From assembly GCA_003665825.1 (NCBI GenBank), contig QPFY01000025.1:1-64000 (forward strand): a stretch of DNA of 64,000 nucleotides, in the 5' to 3' direction. The notes below the pieces were generated by a model. It had not been told where the DNA came from. It saw only the letters and a program-made list of their open reading frames with translations, and made no database searches. This document shows positions 35,630 to 46,311 of this stretch, one piece after another; the first letter of the stretch is position 1; every line of letters starts with the position of its first letter. Position numbers and translations under genes: made by a program. This DNA is from Microbotryum silenes-acaulis (Eukaryota > Basidiomycota > Microbotryomycetes > Microbotryales > Microbotryaceae).

Positions 35630-37879
35630 TTGTCCGACATGCAATCGTACGAGTCGACAGCTACTCCCTTGCCCACGACGTTGACGACGACTCCGACGAG
35701 CAATGGGCGTGCCCCTCGGCCAAGCAGCAATTGGACGAATGGACACGTACAGAATGGATCGGCGGTCAAAAAGCGATGGATCTTGAATGGTGCGTGGAGC
35801 TCTTCTATTCTTGAGAAAGGCGATCGAGCCCCCAAGAATCAAAAATGCGTGTTGACTGTCTGAGAGTGGATGTGCTGACCCGCTTAAGTCCTTGTCGTCA
35901 TTGACGTCAACGCAGCGTTCGACATGGCGTGCGCGGGACACCAAACCCCTGGTCAGTTTCACCCTCCTTCGCAAAAAGCCGAGAGGCGGCACGTGACCGA
36001 ACCTTTGCGTTCTTTGATTACAAAGTAGCTGAGAAAATTTCTGCACCTTTCTTGTCTTCTTCCGATTACTTTGAAGGTTTGTGGAAACACCCCCTCGACC
36101 GCTCGGCGCAGTACCACACACTCGAGTACTGGACCGAGTTGGCCAAGTTGCTCGAGCGCGGCAAGTTCAATGGGATTTTGTGCGTCTCTGGTCTCGAATG
36201 CCATCTCTTTTCCTCGCTCGCGAATTTCTGACGTATGCGATCGCGCTTTTAATCAAAAACTAAACAGTATTGCGGATACGTTGGGCGCCTACGATGTATA
36301 CAACAATAATCCAGATGCGGCGGCTCGAACTGGCGCGCAGTGGGGTGTTGACGATCCGACGCTGCTGAGTGAGTTTTGACTATGCCCGGACACTCGATCT
36401 CAACAAGCGAGGTGATTCCAAACTTGTCTTTGCAAACTTCTTCGTTTCCAATCCCAACAGTTTCGGCTTGTGCACTCGTAACTAAGAACCTCTCGTTCGG
36501 CATCACCCAATCGGTGACGTACGAGCACCCCTATACGGTCGCGCGCAAGTTCGCGACGCTCGATCACCTTACCAAAGGACGCGTCGCAATCAACGCCGTC
36601 ACTTCGTACCTGACTTCCGCCGCTCGTTCGTACGGTCTGACGGACCAAATCGAACACGACGAGCGATACGCTCGCGCGGAAGAGTACTTCAACGTCCTCT
36701 ACAAACTCTGGGAGTCTTCCTGGCGAGACGATGCTGTGATTCTAGATAAAGCGCGTGATCTCTACGCGGACCCTTCCCGAATTCGCAAGATCCACCACGA
36801 AGGCAAATACTTCAAATGTGAAGGACCTGCACTGGTCGAACCCTCGCCTCAAGGAACACCCTTGGTCTACCAAGCAGGTTCTTCTTCCGCCGGACTCGCT
36901 TTCGGAGCTCGCCACGCCGAAGCAGTCTTCATGTCCGGTCCATCCCCCGCCAAGATCCGCATCCAAGTCGACGCTTTACGTGACCTCGTCGAAAAGGAAG
37001 GTCGTCCCCGTGACTCGATCAAAGTACTCGTCAAACTGCTCGTGATCGTCGCTGAAACGGACGAGCTCGCTCAGACCAAGCACGACGAGTACTACGCTTT
37101 GGCGTCGCGCGAAGGTGCCAAAGTCCTTTTCGGAGGATGGATAGGTCAAGATTTAGGTCTTTACGCACCCAATGCCGACTTGAGAGAGGTGGGTACGCCG
37201 GCTGTGAAAGGCGTCGCAAGAGGGTACGCGGCTTTGTTCCCCGAGGTGGAGAAGTGGACCGCGGATGTGTTGGGGGATCATATTAAGGTTGGGGGGATGG
37301 GATATGCGGTTGTGGGCTCACCGACGACGGTTGCGGATCAGATGCAGCAGTGGATCGATGAGACGGATTGCGATGGATTCAGTTAGTCATCCATCTCTAG
37401 ACCGTCGAGCGACCGAGTCGAGACGCTGAACCTTCCGAGTTCCTTTCGCAGATTTGTGCTACGCGATCACGCCGGGGACATTCGAGGATATCGTCAATCT
37501 CCTCGTTCCTGAACTTCAACGCCGGTGAGTTTGTTAACCTACTCTCGATCAAAGATGAGCGCACCGGATTCCTGAAACAAACTTGGCTTCCAACTTATCG
37601 CTCGATCGTCCCTCTTGGAACCGTGACAGCGGCGTGCATTGGACCGACTACCCTCAACGCCCCGACGGCCAAGGTATCACAGCCCGCGAAGGGATCTACG
37701 GGGTCGGCGAGGTCAAAATTGATGATCGTCATTACGGAGCGCAGTACAAATGGCGAGCGGGGCAGGACGTGCCTCCGAGCCTTGAAAAGCCTGGGTCTTT
37801 GATTTCGGCCGACTCAGAAGCGACGACGGCCGGAGATTCGGAGTCGACGGTGAATGGGAAAAAGCGTAAAGTCGCATGA
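35630..37879 (+). CDS. Luciferase-like FMN-dependent monooxygenase (NtaA/SnaA/DszA family)
   Basis: This flavin-dependent TIM-barrel oxygenase probably needs a separate FMN reductase. Exon 1 (35630-35789) ends in KKRWILN. A 36-nt exon 2 (35916-35951) gives FDMACAGHQTPG, and exon 3 begins LWKHPLDRS, the usual N-terminus of the family. IADTLGAYDVYN follows after the next intron. The large exon (about 36460-37385) carries the core: PYTVARKFATLDHLTKGR, then INAVTS, ERYARAEEYFNVLYKLWESS, and VYQAGSSSAGLAFGARHAEA. The end is reached by splicing LVPELQRR to GVHWTDYPQ near 37630, which restores the family C-terminus. The last 30 residues are low complexity and end in KKRKVA, a possible nuclear signal or just a basic tail. 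Relatives attack nitrilotriacetate, dibenzothiophene sulfone or antibiotics; the fungal substrate is unknown. Confidence 0.85.
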
Positions 37880-38625
37880 GTGTAGGGAGTAAGGTTTTTA
37901 TTATTAAAAAGTAGCAACGTATACTGCCCAAATGTACAAGAGTCGAATATTTCATGTGGTTCCCCACCTCGGCACGAGCCGATCTCCATCCAAGGCCGAA
38001 CCTCCGGGTCCAAAAGGTTGATTTCATCCGGAGCGTAATCGGTCGCGTACGCGTCCCTTTCGGCAAGAATCGGAATTGAATTTGGTTGCGCGCCTGCGAG
38101 GGGAAGGGAGCTTAGTGGGAGCTTGCGCCCGCTTCCGCCCTCCGGAGGCGCGCGAGCACGCCTTTTGGCCCTTTTCTTCCGCCTCTCTCCTCGGTTTCGT
38201 CTCGTCAAAGGGGCACCATTTGATCTCATTTACTCCCCACCGCTCAGCAGCTTACGCCGACGAGTGTTCAGTGAGGCCGGATCTCTTCGATCCACCGACC
38301 CCCTCACGTGACTGCCGATCGCCCATCGGCTCACCCCTGCCGAAGTCCCTTCGTTGGCCACGTGGTGGGACTCGGTGCACGAACTGACTGTGCGAGTGCG
38401 TCTGCTCAGTGCTGCATCGAGCGGAGCTTGCAGGCTTGCTGCTCGCCCGATTTGCGTGGGTGCCCGCCCGCCTCGATCTGCCTCGGCGAACGATCCCGTG
38501 ACCTTCCGCAGCCTTCCGCGCGCACGCGTCGAGCGCCGATCTCGCTTCCGTTCTGTTTGCCCCCGTTGTACCGACTTCGCATTCCCCTTTGCGTGACCTA
38601 AGCTCTCCCAAACACGACCATCATC
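37880..38625. other. Intergenic, no gene recognised
   Basis: This is a 746-bp gap holding the 3' region of the monooxygenase and the promoter and leader of the zinc-finger gene. It contains several overlapping Arg-rich frames on both strands that look like GC-rich noise. No RNA gene is seen. Confidence 0.55.
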
Positions 38626-39419
38626 ATGGAGTTCGACACAGCCGGCCTGTTTTCGAACCAGTCGCAGGACGCGGCGTTCCATTCGACTTTCCACCACCAC
38701 CACCAGCAACAACAACAGCAGCAACAACAGCAGCAACAGCAGCAGCAGCTCGAACAACAGCAACAACAGCAGCAACACCATCCCGGAGATTTACACACGG
38801 GCTTGGGAGGACATGGGGGTGATGTTTCGTCGCCCGAGGATAACAAGAAGGTGTGTGTCATCGCTCTCCTGGTCCATCCATGTATCAACTCTCGGACTGA
38901 CTCTTGCTCGCTCGTCCCTTCCCGCCCTCGCCCTACTCGATAACCGCATGACCACTACAGCAACGAGGATCGGGTCGACCTCGTGACAAGATCTGGGAGA
39001 TGTACAAGGGTGACAAGACGGCTACCTGCATCTACTGCGAATGGACGACCGACCATCCGAAAGCGGTCCGTTTGCGCCAACACATCACCGAGGCGTGCAA
39101 TCACGTGCCGCCGCTCAAAAAGGAACAGGTTCAAAACTGGGAATACGACAAGGCGCAAAAACGAGCGAGCAAGAAAGCTTCGATTGGAAGAACGGGGTCT
39201 TCGTCGTCGATGAAGAAGGAACCTGAGGATGCGGCGAGTGCGGCGATCCGGGCGCATCAGAATGGTAATGCCGTGGCCGGTCCCTCGGGGAGTGGGAGCA
39301 ATGGTAAGAAGAGGAGGATCGAGGATGATCTCGCCCCGATCGCACCGCCTCCAACTTCGTCGAACCAAGAGATTGCTGTCGATCCGGGCTTGGATGGATT
39401 CAATGCATTGGACAAGTGA
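38626..39419 (+). CDS. BED-type-like zinc-finger protein with polyglutamine tract
   Basis: There are two exons. The first (38626 to about 38850) starts MEFDTAGLFSNQSQD and then has a His run and a long Gln tract made of CAG/CAA, residues about 24-50. The second exon, after an intron ending near 38961, begins QRGSGRPRDKIWEMY. It carries a zinc-binding segment TATCIYCEWTTDHPKAVRL followed by RQHITEAC (C-x2-C with downstream His/Cys), like the BED fingers found in transposase-derived and chromatin proteins. A basic patch (KKRRIEDD) near the end may be a nuclear signal. It ends at 39419, before the hydroxyisourate hydrolase gene. A DNA-binding regulator is the likely role; no target can be inferred. 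Confidence 0.7.
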
Positions 39420-39607
39420 GTTGACTGGAGGAAGGTTGTGAGCTCGACGAGGTCCGAGCGAGCGAGCACGCGCGGGCTGTTCAACGCTCGTTGCAGTTGT
39501 CTGGGGGTGCGAAGTCGGTCACTGACGTAGATACGCCCTCCGCCTACCACCCACCCGCACTCTTGCACCGTCCACTCGCCCTCTCGAACAGCGCTCTCAC
39601 GCAGACC

Positions 39608-40203
39608 ATGTCGAATCTGCACCGATCCCCCGTCACATGTCATGGTGAGTCCCTACTGTAGTAGCAGTAGATCGGAGAGATAGCTCACGTCGCGCGCTAC
39701 CTCCGTCATCTCCGCGCGGCCGCTGCTCTCTATCTGCAGTACTCGACTCGACTGCGGGCAAGCCGGCACCGGGCATTGCCGTTAAACTGGAGAAGCTGAA
39801 TCCGTCGGCTGGATTCGTCGTGCAAGCCACTGGGTGAGTTGCGCTCACTTGATCGATCGATTGAGCGCCTGCTAACCGACCGCTCCTACTCGTGGCCCGG
39901 CCCGGCAGGGCTACGGATTCCGACGGGCGTTGCTCGAACTTGTTGCCTGCACACCCGAGGCTGGAAAGTGGAGTGTACAAGATGACGTTCTACACCTCGG
40001 ACTACTTTATGGCCCGCGGCATTCACACTTTCTACCCATTTGTTGAGGTTAGTGGTTAACTGGTCGGGCTGGCTGCAATCCTTGAACACGAGCCTGACCT
40101 TTTTTCACTGCAGATCCCGTTTTCGATTGCCAACCCCGAGGAACACCATCATATCCCCTTGCTTCTCGCTCCGTTCGCTTACAGCACCTACCGTGGATCG
40201 TAG
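39608..40203 (+). CDS. 5-hydroxyisourate hydrolase (transthyretin-like)
   Basis: Four exons (39608-39644, 39740-39833, 39909-40047, 40114-40203) join in phase to 119 residues, the normal family length. The enzyme hydrolyses 5-hydroxyisourate, the product of urate oxidase, in purine degradation towards allantoin. The N-terminal active-site region reads SPVTCHVLDSTAGKPAPG, the middle has TDSDGRCSNLL and YFMARGIHTFYPFVEIPF. The C-terminus is HHHIPLLLAPFAYSTYRGS, with the invariant YRGS tetrapeptide. The His, Arg and Tyr expected in the active site are present. There is no peroxisomal SKL-type end. The start codon is fixed by the short first exon. No other ureide-pathway gene lies beside it. Confidence 0.95.
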
Positions 40204-40532
40204 AGCGTCGATCGCTTCGTCTCGAGCTTGGTCCATCTCTGTTCTATATCTCTTGTCAGAATCCATCAGGTTTTCTCTCCGTATCGAGCGCCTAGATCCC
40301 ACCGTTGGCTACTTTGATTACTACGTCTTGGGAGCTGTATCGAATGAATACCCTCTTTTCCCTGTAAGGCGCCGTCCTCTCGCTTCGGCCCTGTTTGGTA
40401 GCGTGGTTCTGAGCTCGGCAGCGTGTAGAGGCGGTGGCGGCGCGCGTGGTCGTTCCCCTTTAGTCTCTCCCCTTCTTTCTCCCTCTCCTTCTCCCCCGAC
40501 TACCGACTACCCCACCCCATTTACACTCCACC

Positions 40533-42573
40533 ATGCCCGCTGCCAAAGTCGAAGCCGCCACCGCTGAAGCATGTGAGTGGATGATAAAGCTGATCTGCGT
40601 TCGATTGAGCTGCGAATGCGCCTCCTCAATGCGCCTCTTCTGGCCCGTCCGCGTGTGCGCTGCCCCCCACTTTGTCGCTCGCTTTTCGGTCGGCGGCTTG
40701 CGTTCCCGGACGGTCGTGCGGCCGTCTCATTTCTGTTTGAAACGTACTTTTGTTTGGCCGTTTGGGGAATGGCTAACTGGCATGATCATGATAATCGCTC
40801 GACCTCACGCTGGCAGTGCCCACCGCCGTCTTGGACAAGTACAAGGCCGTAAGTGTCGTCCTCGCCGTCTACCCCACCACCACCCACCCACCTGTTCCTA
40901 AATTTGTTCCTCTCCCTTCACAGGCCGGTACCGTCGTCTCTTCTGCTTTGCAGGCGTTGATCGCCAAGTGCATTCAAGGCGCGAACGTGCTCGAGCTTTG
41001 CGTCGAGGGGGACAAGCTGATCGAGCAGGGCGTTGCGGGCCTGTACAACAAGGTCAAGGGCTTGCCCAAGGGTGAGTTTTTGTCGGGTCTGATGCGATGG
41101 TGTACGCTGAGGATTCGGTTTGGGGGAAGGGATGGGATTAGAGAGAGGAGGCGCGTTTTCTCCTCTCGCTCGCGTAGGCCGGCTGGCGGAGGTGTAGGAG
41201 GTCGTGAGGACGGTCATCAGACGGGTGGGAGGGGGATGTGCATTCGGAATGACCAAGGAGCGATCGAAGAATATTCCGTGTGCGATTGTGCAGTAGTACT
41301 GATGCTTGCTCGTCTCATGCTCGGCTCCGCTTTCACCTCCGCTCTTCGCAACTACGCGCCTCGCCTCCTCCTCCTCCACCACCACCACCACCTGATCATT
41401 CATCTCTTGTCGCCGCCCCTCCACCTCACCCACCCCCACCACAGGTGTCGCCTTCCCGACCTCGCTCTCGATCAACTCGAACCTGCAAAACTACAACCCG
41501 CTCCCCTCGGACAAGAGCGCCACCGCCACCAATTTGGCCCAGAACGACGTCGTCAAGATCTGCCTCGGCGCCCACATTGATGGCTATGCCGTCGTAGCCG
41601 CTGAGACGTCAGTTTCCAAGCCGGCCCTCCATACTCAAGACCGGCGTGCACATCTGATGTGCTCTTATTTTGGATCATGTCTCACAGAATCGTCGTCGGC
41701 GAGACGCCGATTAAGGAAGTCCGTGCGGATTTACTCTCGGCCGCTCACTACGCCGCCGAAGCCGCTCTCCGAGTCGTCAAGCCCGGGATCAAGAACTGGG
41801 AAATCACCGACGTGATCAAAAAAGCCCTCTCCGAATACGAGTCCGTCGGCGTCAAGGGAGTCGAAGGCGTCTTGTCGCACCAACATGAGCAAAATTCGAT
41901 CGAGGCGAAAAAGGGGATCGTCGCTTTCCCGAGCATGTCCCAGCGCGCCGATTCGGATAACGCTTACTTGTTCGAAGAGGGGGAGGTTTATGGCTTGAAC
42001 GTTTTGGTCACGAATGGGGAAAGGGCCGTGAGTAAAATGTCACCTTTCGGCGCGGCGATTACGGAGATGCTTTTTTTGGGAAGCGCTGATTACGAATCCT
42101 CATCTCGTGATATTGATTTGGACCAGTTCAAGACCGCGGACCGATCGGCGACGACCATCTTTTCGAAAACTTCGACGACGTACAACCTCAAGATGAAGGC
42201 CTCGCGCGCGACCTTTTCCGAAATCACCAAAAAAGCCGGCCCGTTCCCTTTCACCTTGCGCGTGCTCGAGGAAGAAGCCAAGGCTCGTATGGGGGTCAAG
42301 GAATGCGTTGATCACAACTTGCTCAAACCTTACGAGTTGTTGACGACCGATAAGATTACGGACTTGTCCGCGCAAGTGTTTTTGACGTTCGCGGTGACCA
42401 AGACGGGAGTGACGAGGTTGTCGTTAGCGCCGACTTGGTTCTCCGAGGATAAAGTTCAGGGTAGCGTGAAGCTTTCGGAGGAGCTCAAGGCGCTGGTGAA
42501 CAAGCCTTTGAAGAGCAAGCCGACGAAGAAGAAGACGACGGAGAAGAAGGCCGACGAGGAGGTAACAGCTTGA
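40533..42573 (+). CDS. EBP1/PA2G4 homologue (methionine-aminopeptidase fold, ribosome-associated)
   Basis: This is a pita-bread-fold protein of the proliferation-associated 2G4 / S. pombe Cdb4 group, which bind 60S ribosomes and nucleic acids and usually lack peptidase activity. Exon 1 encodes MPAAKVEAATAEA; after an intron comes LPTAVLDKYKAAGTVVSSAL. Further exons give NVLELCVEGDKLIEQG and GVAFPTSLSINSNLQNYNPL, then VVKICLGAHIDGYAVVAAET. The last large exon gives VKGVEGVLSHQHEQNSIEAK, FEEGEVYGLNVLVTNGE and a C-terminal Lys-rich tail (KPTKKKTTEKKADEE). The Asp expected as a metal ligand in 'KIDLG' is Cys here (KICLG), agreeing with a non-catalytic member. The stop is at 42573 and an AATAAA signal lies at 42600-42605. 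Ribosome function is inferred from the family. Confidence 0.9.
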
Positions 42574-43158
42574 GACGTGATTTGCACGTGGGACCCCTGA
42601 ATAAAGAATCGATTATGTAGGGGAGGAAAGGAAGTCACTTCACCAAAAAAAGGAACGCCGTACGAGCGCCGTCGATTCCACTTTCATCGTTTGGTACACC
42701 CGACTTTTTTGGGTTTTTTTTTTCCCTTTCTCGCCTCTCTGTCCTCCTTTTTTCTTCCAAAGTTTCTGAACTGTGTGCTGTCCCTCTGCAAAATCCAAAA
42801 CAATCGCACATCCCCGGAGAAAACTTCCTGTCTTTGAGCTCCTTTCGACTGATATGATGCGCCACGGGAACGTATATCTTCGAGAGTACGTCGCTTTATA
42901 GAGTGATTGAGAAATATTCGACGGTGCTCGTCGCAACTCACGCTGCCCTTATCCGCATCGTCAATGCCGAGCGAGCGATCGACTGTCGCAGCGTTGAACA
43001 ACCAAGTGGGGGCGGCGCTCCCTCTCTTTCTGTGTGTCTCTCTCTCCCCACCTCCCCGGCATCCTTGAGGCTATTTTCAAGTAGCCCCAAGTACCACTAC
43101 AAGATCTAAAGCTCCTTTGAACGGCGCTGCCTGCTCATCCCCAGCCTGGACTTCCTCG
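42574..43158. other. Intergenic: AATAAA signal and kinase promoter
   Basis: The AATAAA at 42600-42605 lies 27 bases after the EBP1-like stop codon and is a good polyadenylation candidate. The rest is T- and CT-rich and has no gene I can support. Confidence 0.6.
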
Positions 43159-44474
43159 ATGGACGAAACGATTGATCGATTAGCGAGCGTAATACTCGAG
43201 CGCTTCACCTCGTAAGTTCCCCATTGTTTTACCCCCAACAAGCTGAACCATTCACACTCCTAATTATTACACCATCAATCCTTCTCTCCCCCTACCCCTT
43301 ACCCCGCAGCATTTCCCCAACCGAGCGCCTACTAATCGCCATCGCCGGTGTCCCGGGGTCAGGCAAGTCGACCTTAGCTTATCCGCTCGTCGATGCGATC
43401 AATACCAAACTTGAAGTAACAAGGTCCAACACGAACGCCGGCGAAGGATTGACCACTAGAACGAACACGATCGACCAAGCAACAGCTCTTCTTAACACCG
43501 ACTCGTCAAGTCGGAATAGGGACTCTGCGCCGAACGATGACGAAGATTTTGCCACTGCCACTGCCGAAGACGGATCAGTAACGAATGAAAGGATCGCCCT
43601 CGCGGTTGGCTTGGACGGGTGGCATTATAGTCGAGCACAGTTGGATAAGTTTCCGGTACGTGTTCACTCTGTGAAGGGTTCTTTGGCCGGAGACGGGAGA
43701 AGTAATTCCGAGGCTGAGGGGCGAAGCGTCTTCAAAGCAAACTTAGTGTTTACCTTTTCGGAGGATACACCGGTGGGATCGTCGCGCGTGGACCTGAGCT
43801 TGGCTACACTTACCTGGATCTTTCTTCTTATCTCACGTCCATGAACCACCACCCCTCACCACTAGGACCCCATCGAAGCCCGTACCCGACGCGGCGCGGC
43901 CTTCACCTTCGACGCGACTTCCTACCTCTCCTTCATCCAAGCTCTCCGCGAACCCATTCCCCTCTCCCCCTCCCCTCTCACGACCCCAAAGGTCCCCTAC
44001 CTCACCTTCTCCCACTCCCTAAAAGATCCCCTTCCCTCCCCTACCCCTATCAACTCTACGAACCGCCTAATCATCATCGAAGGGTTGTACACCCTGATTA
44101 ACGAAGGTATCTGGGCACGAACGACGGGGATGATGGATTTTCGAATTTGGTTGGAATGCGATTCAAAGGTCGTAAGGGATAGGTTATTGAAGAGGTGCTT
44201 GAAGGAGGGGATTGAGGATACGATGGAGAGCGCGGAGAAGAGAGGTACGTTCACGAGTTTTGAAGCGTCATTCACACAGGGGGAGGGGGGAGGGGAGGGG
44301 GGTTCAATCGAAAGCTGTTTGCTGACTCGCTTTCTGAGTGAGTGATCACGCACAGTGGAGGGGAGTGATATGCTCAATGGGGAATGGATCAAAGCTCGAT
44401 TAACAAGGGACGCGGAGCTAATCGTGATCGAATCGAAAGAGGATGCTCAACTCGTCGCATCGTCGGGACCCTGA
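43159..44474 (+). CDS. P-loop kinase of the uridine kinase / YFH7 type
   Basis: Exon 1 (43159 to about 43211) gives MDETIDRLASVILERFTS. The next exon continues ISPTERLLIAIAGVPGSGKST, a clear Walker A motif. Then come GLDGWHYSRAQLDKFP and, after an intron, DPIEARTRRGAAFTFDATSY, the DGxH ... RRG ... TFD pattern shared by fungal YFH7-like and bacterial panK/uridine-kinase-like proteins. NRLIIIEGLYTLINEGIW and FRIWLECDSKVVRDRLLKR correspond to the later strands and lid. The predicted end is KEDAQLVASSGP at 44474. An Asn/Thr/Ser-rich insertion sits between the Walker A helix and the DGxH strand (around 43410-43580). The substrate of this branch is unknown. The gene is tail to tail with the transaldolase-like gene, 88 bp apart. 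Confidence 0.85.
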
Positions 44475-44562
44475 AAAAAAAAAAAAGCGCCATTTGGACT
44501 CGCCCTCAAGAAAGAAAAGTCCCATAATATCAAAACAGTACAAACCGCACGAACCCCAAGCT

Positions 44563-46020
44563 CTAATGTCCCTCCGCAACAGCTTTCAACTTCTCCTTGG
44601 CCAACTCGAACAAGTCCATCTCGAAATCGCCAAAAATTTCCGTCGCGGACCTCATCAACTCCTTCACGTCCGACCCTTCCAACGCATCTACCAAAGTCTG
44701 ACGTCCCTGTTCAGTATTGGGGTCGCATTCGAGGGAAGTGAGTTCGGCTTGGGCGTAGAAGGAGAGGGATTGGGTGATGGAGGCTTCTATTTCGGGGGTG
44801 AGAGGTGTCGAGCTGAGGAGGGCGAGGACGGCGGGGGATAGGGTCGAGTGATCCAGACCTGCGAGGGAAAGTGCTTCGAAGAGGGTGACGATACTATATA
44901 GACATCGAAGGTATGGTATTGAAGGTATGAACGCGTCAGCACCACTCTCTCTTCTGAACACGCACAGAAATGCCGAGATTAGAATCTTCCCCACTCACCT
45001 AGCGGCCATCATCTTGGTTTTTCCGTCCTAACCCCTCATCTTTAGCGTCTTCTGCGCAACCCTCAATACCTCATATCCGGGCAAGCCATGCAACCCCAAC
45101 TCTTTATGCGTCCCCGGTACGAAATGCACCTCCAACGGGTTCACATAAGCCGCTACATAGCTCGCTCCAACCTTTGCTGCCGCGAGAGCTTGTTCGATCG
45201 AGAAACACATCGTCGCTAATGTATGCACCCCTTCTTCTTCAAGTACCCCACAAGCTTGAATTCCTTGTAAGGTCGAAGGGATCTTGAGACAGACGCGTGA
45301 GCGAGGGATCGCGTAGTTTTCGTAGAGGGAGATTACGGATCTACCGTGGTGAAGTAAATTTTCGAGTGAAGAAGAAGCGCCGAGGGAGAGTTGACAGTGC
45401 ACGAGTCCGGTCGGCTTGAGGAAGGGGAGGATAGGGAGCGCGAGTTTGATGGTCTGTTTTTTTTTTGAGGGGGGGAAAGGATATCATGGGGAAAGGTTTC
45501 GAGGGAAACGGGTGCGCCAAAGTCGGGACAATCGAACGTGAGCCAATTCGTTCACTCCCGCCGCCGTCGAAAACGTGCACTCAAAGCGTCCGAAGAACGT
45601 ACGACGATATCTACAGCAACACTAGCGACGTCTCGTCCCTTGACACCTTCGAAACCATCAAGCACAAGTTGGGACGCTTCCTTGACGGCTTCGAGCATGA
45701 GGTGTTGGTGGTGAGGTTTGGAGAGTTCTCCGGCGACAATCGCCTACGGGGTGGTGAGGGAGTGCACAGAGGTGGGCACATTGGGGAGCAATAGTTCAGT
45801 GAAATGCATGTCGAAAGAAGAGATACACTCTGCTCAGCTCATCTTCCAACCTATCTGAGCCCCGTACACCCTCCTCACTGACCTGATTCGATGTCATGTC
45901 GGTGAACGTCCCCTTTGAAAAAACCTCACATAGCGTCGCGTCGTTGTTGTCATAGTCCAACACCGTGTGCTCATTCATCAGAGCCAAGAGTGGCGATAGG
46001 CCCGTTTGTTGTGTAGCCAT
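44563..46020 (-). CDS. Transaldolase-like protein
   Basis: This is a TIM-barrel aldolase of the transaldolase group, which in the pentose phosphate pathway transfers dihydroxyacetone units between sugar phosphates. Exon 1 ends CEVFSKGTFTDMTSNQ and splices to AIVAGELSKPHHQHLMLEAV. A later exon has GLVHCQLSLGASSS and SRVCLKIPSTLQGIQACG; the Lys of LKIPST is the expected Schiff-base residue. SYVAAYVNPL follows, and after one more intron the segment TKMMAARYSIVTLFEALS matches the family's late helix. The last exon ends ELAKEKLKAVAEGH at 44563. I used MATQQTG (46020) as start; an upstream in-frame ATG at 46086 would add 22 residues. The tail beyond the core is longer than in classical transaldolase, like other fungal transaldolase-like proteins of uncertain substrate. 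Confidence 0.8.
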
Positions 46021-46311
46021 TCGTCCAAGCAAGTGTTGTGGGATGCGCGTTGTGGTGGGGGAGGTGGAAGGAGGAAAAGTAGTCATGTGCGGAGGTGGAT
46101 GGATGCCTTCCTCCTTCCCCCACATTTTCGCGCGATCGAGAATCTCCGACCCGGCGGCACATCGGCCCGTCGAGCGCTTGGCCAAGACGAACAAGTGGCA
46201 TTACCGCCGATTTTATCCACTCGACTTCTGATAGCAGGTTCGGTATGAGACAACACTGTATATCCAATGACATAAATAAAAAACGGTACTCGCCAACCCC
46301 TGCGACTTCCT

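Noticed and set aside
38230..38781. 183-codon minus-strand ORF with a Leu/Val run
   Set aside because: It is the antisense of the CAG/CAA tract of the zinc-finger gene; the polyleucine is an artefact.
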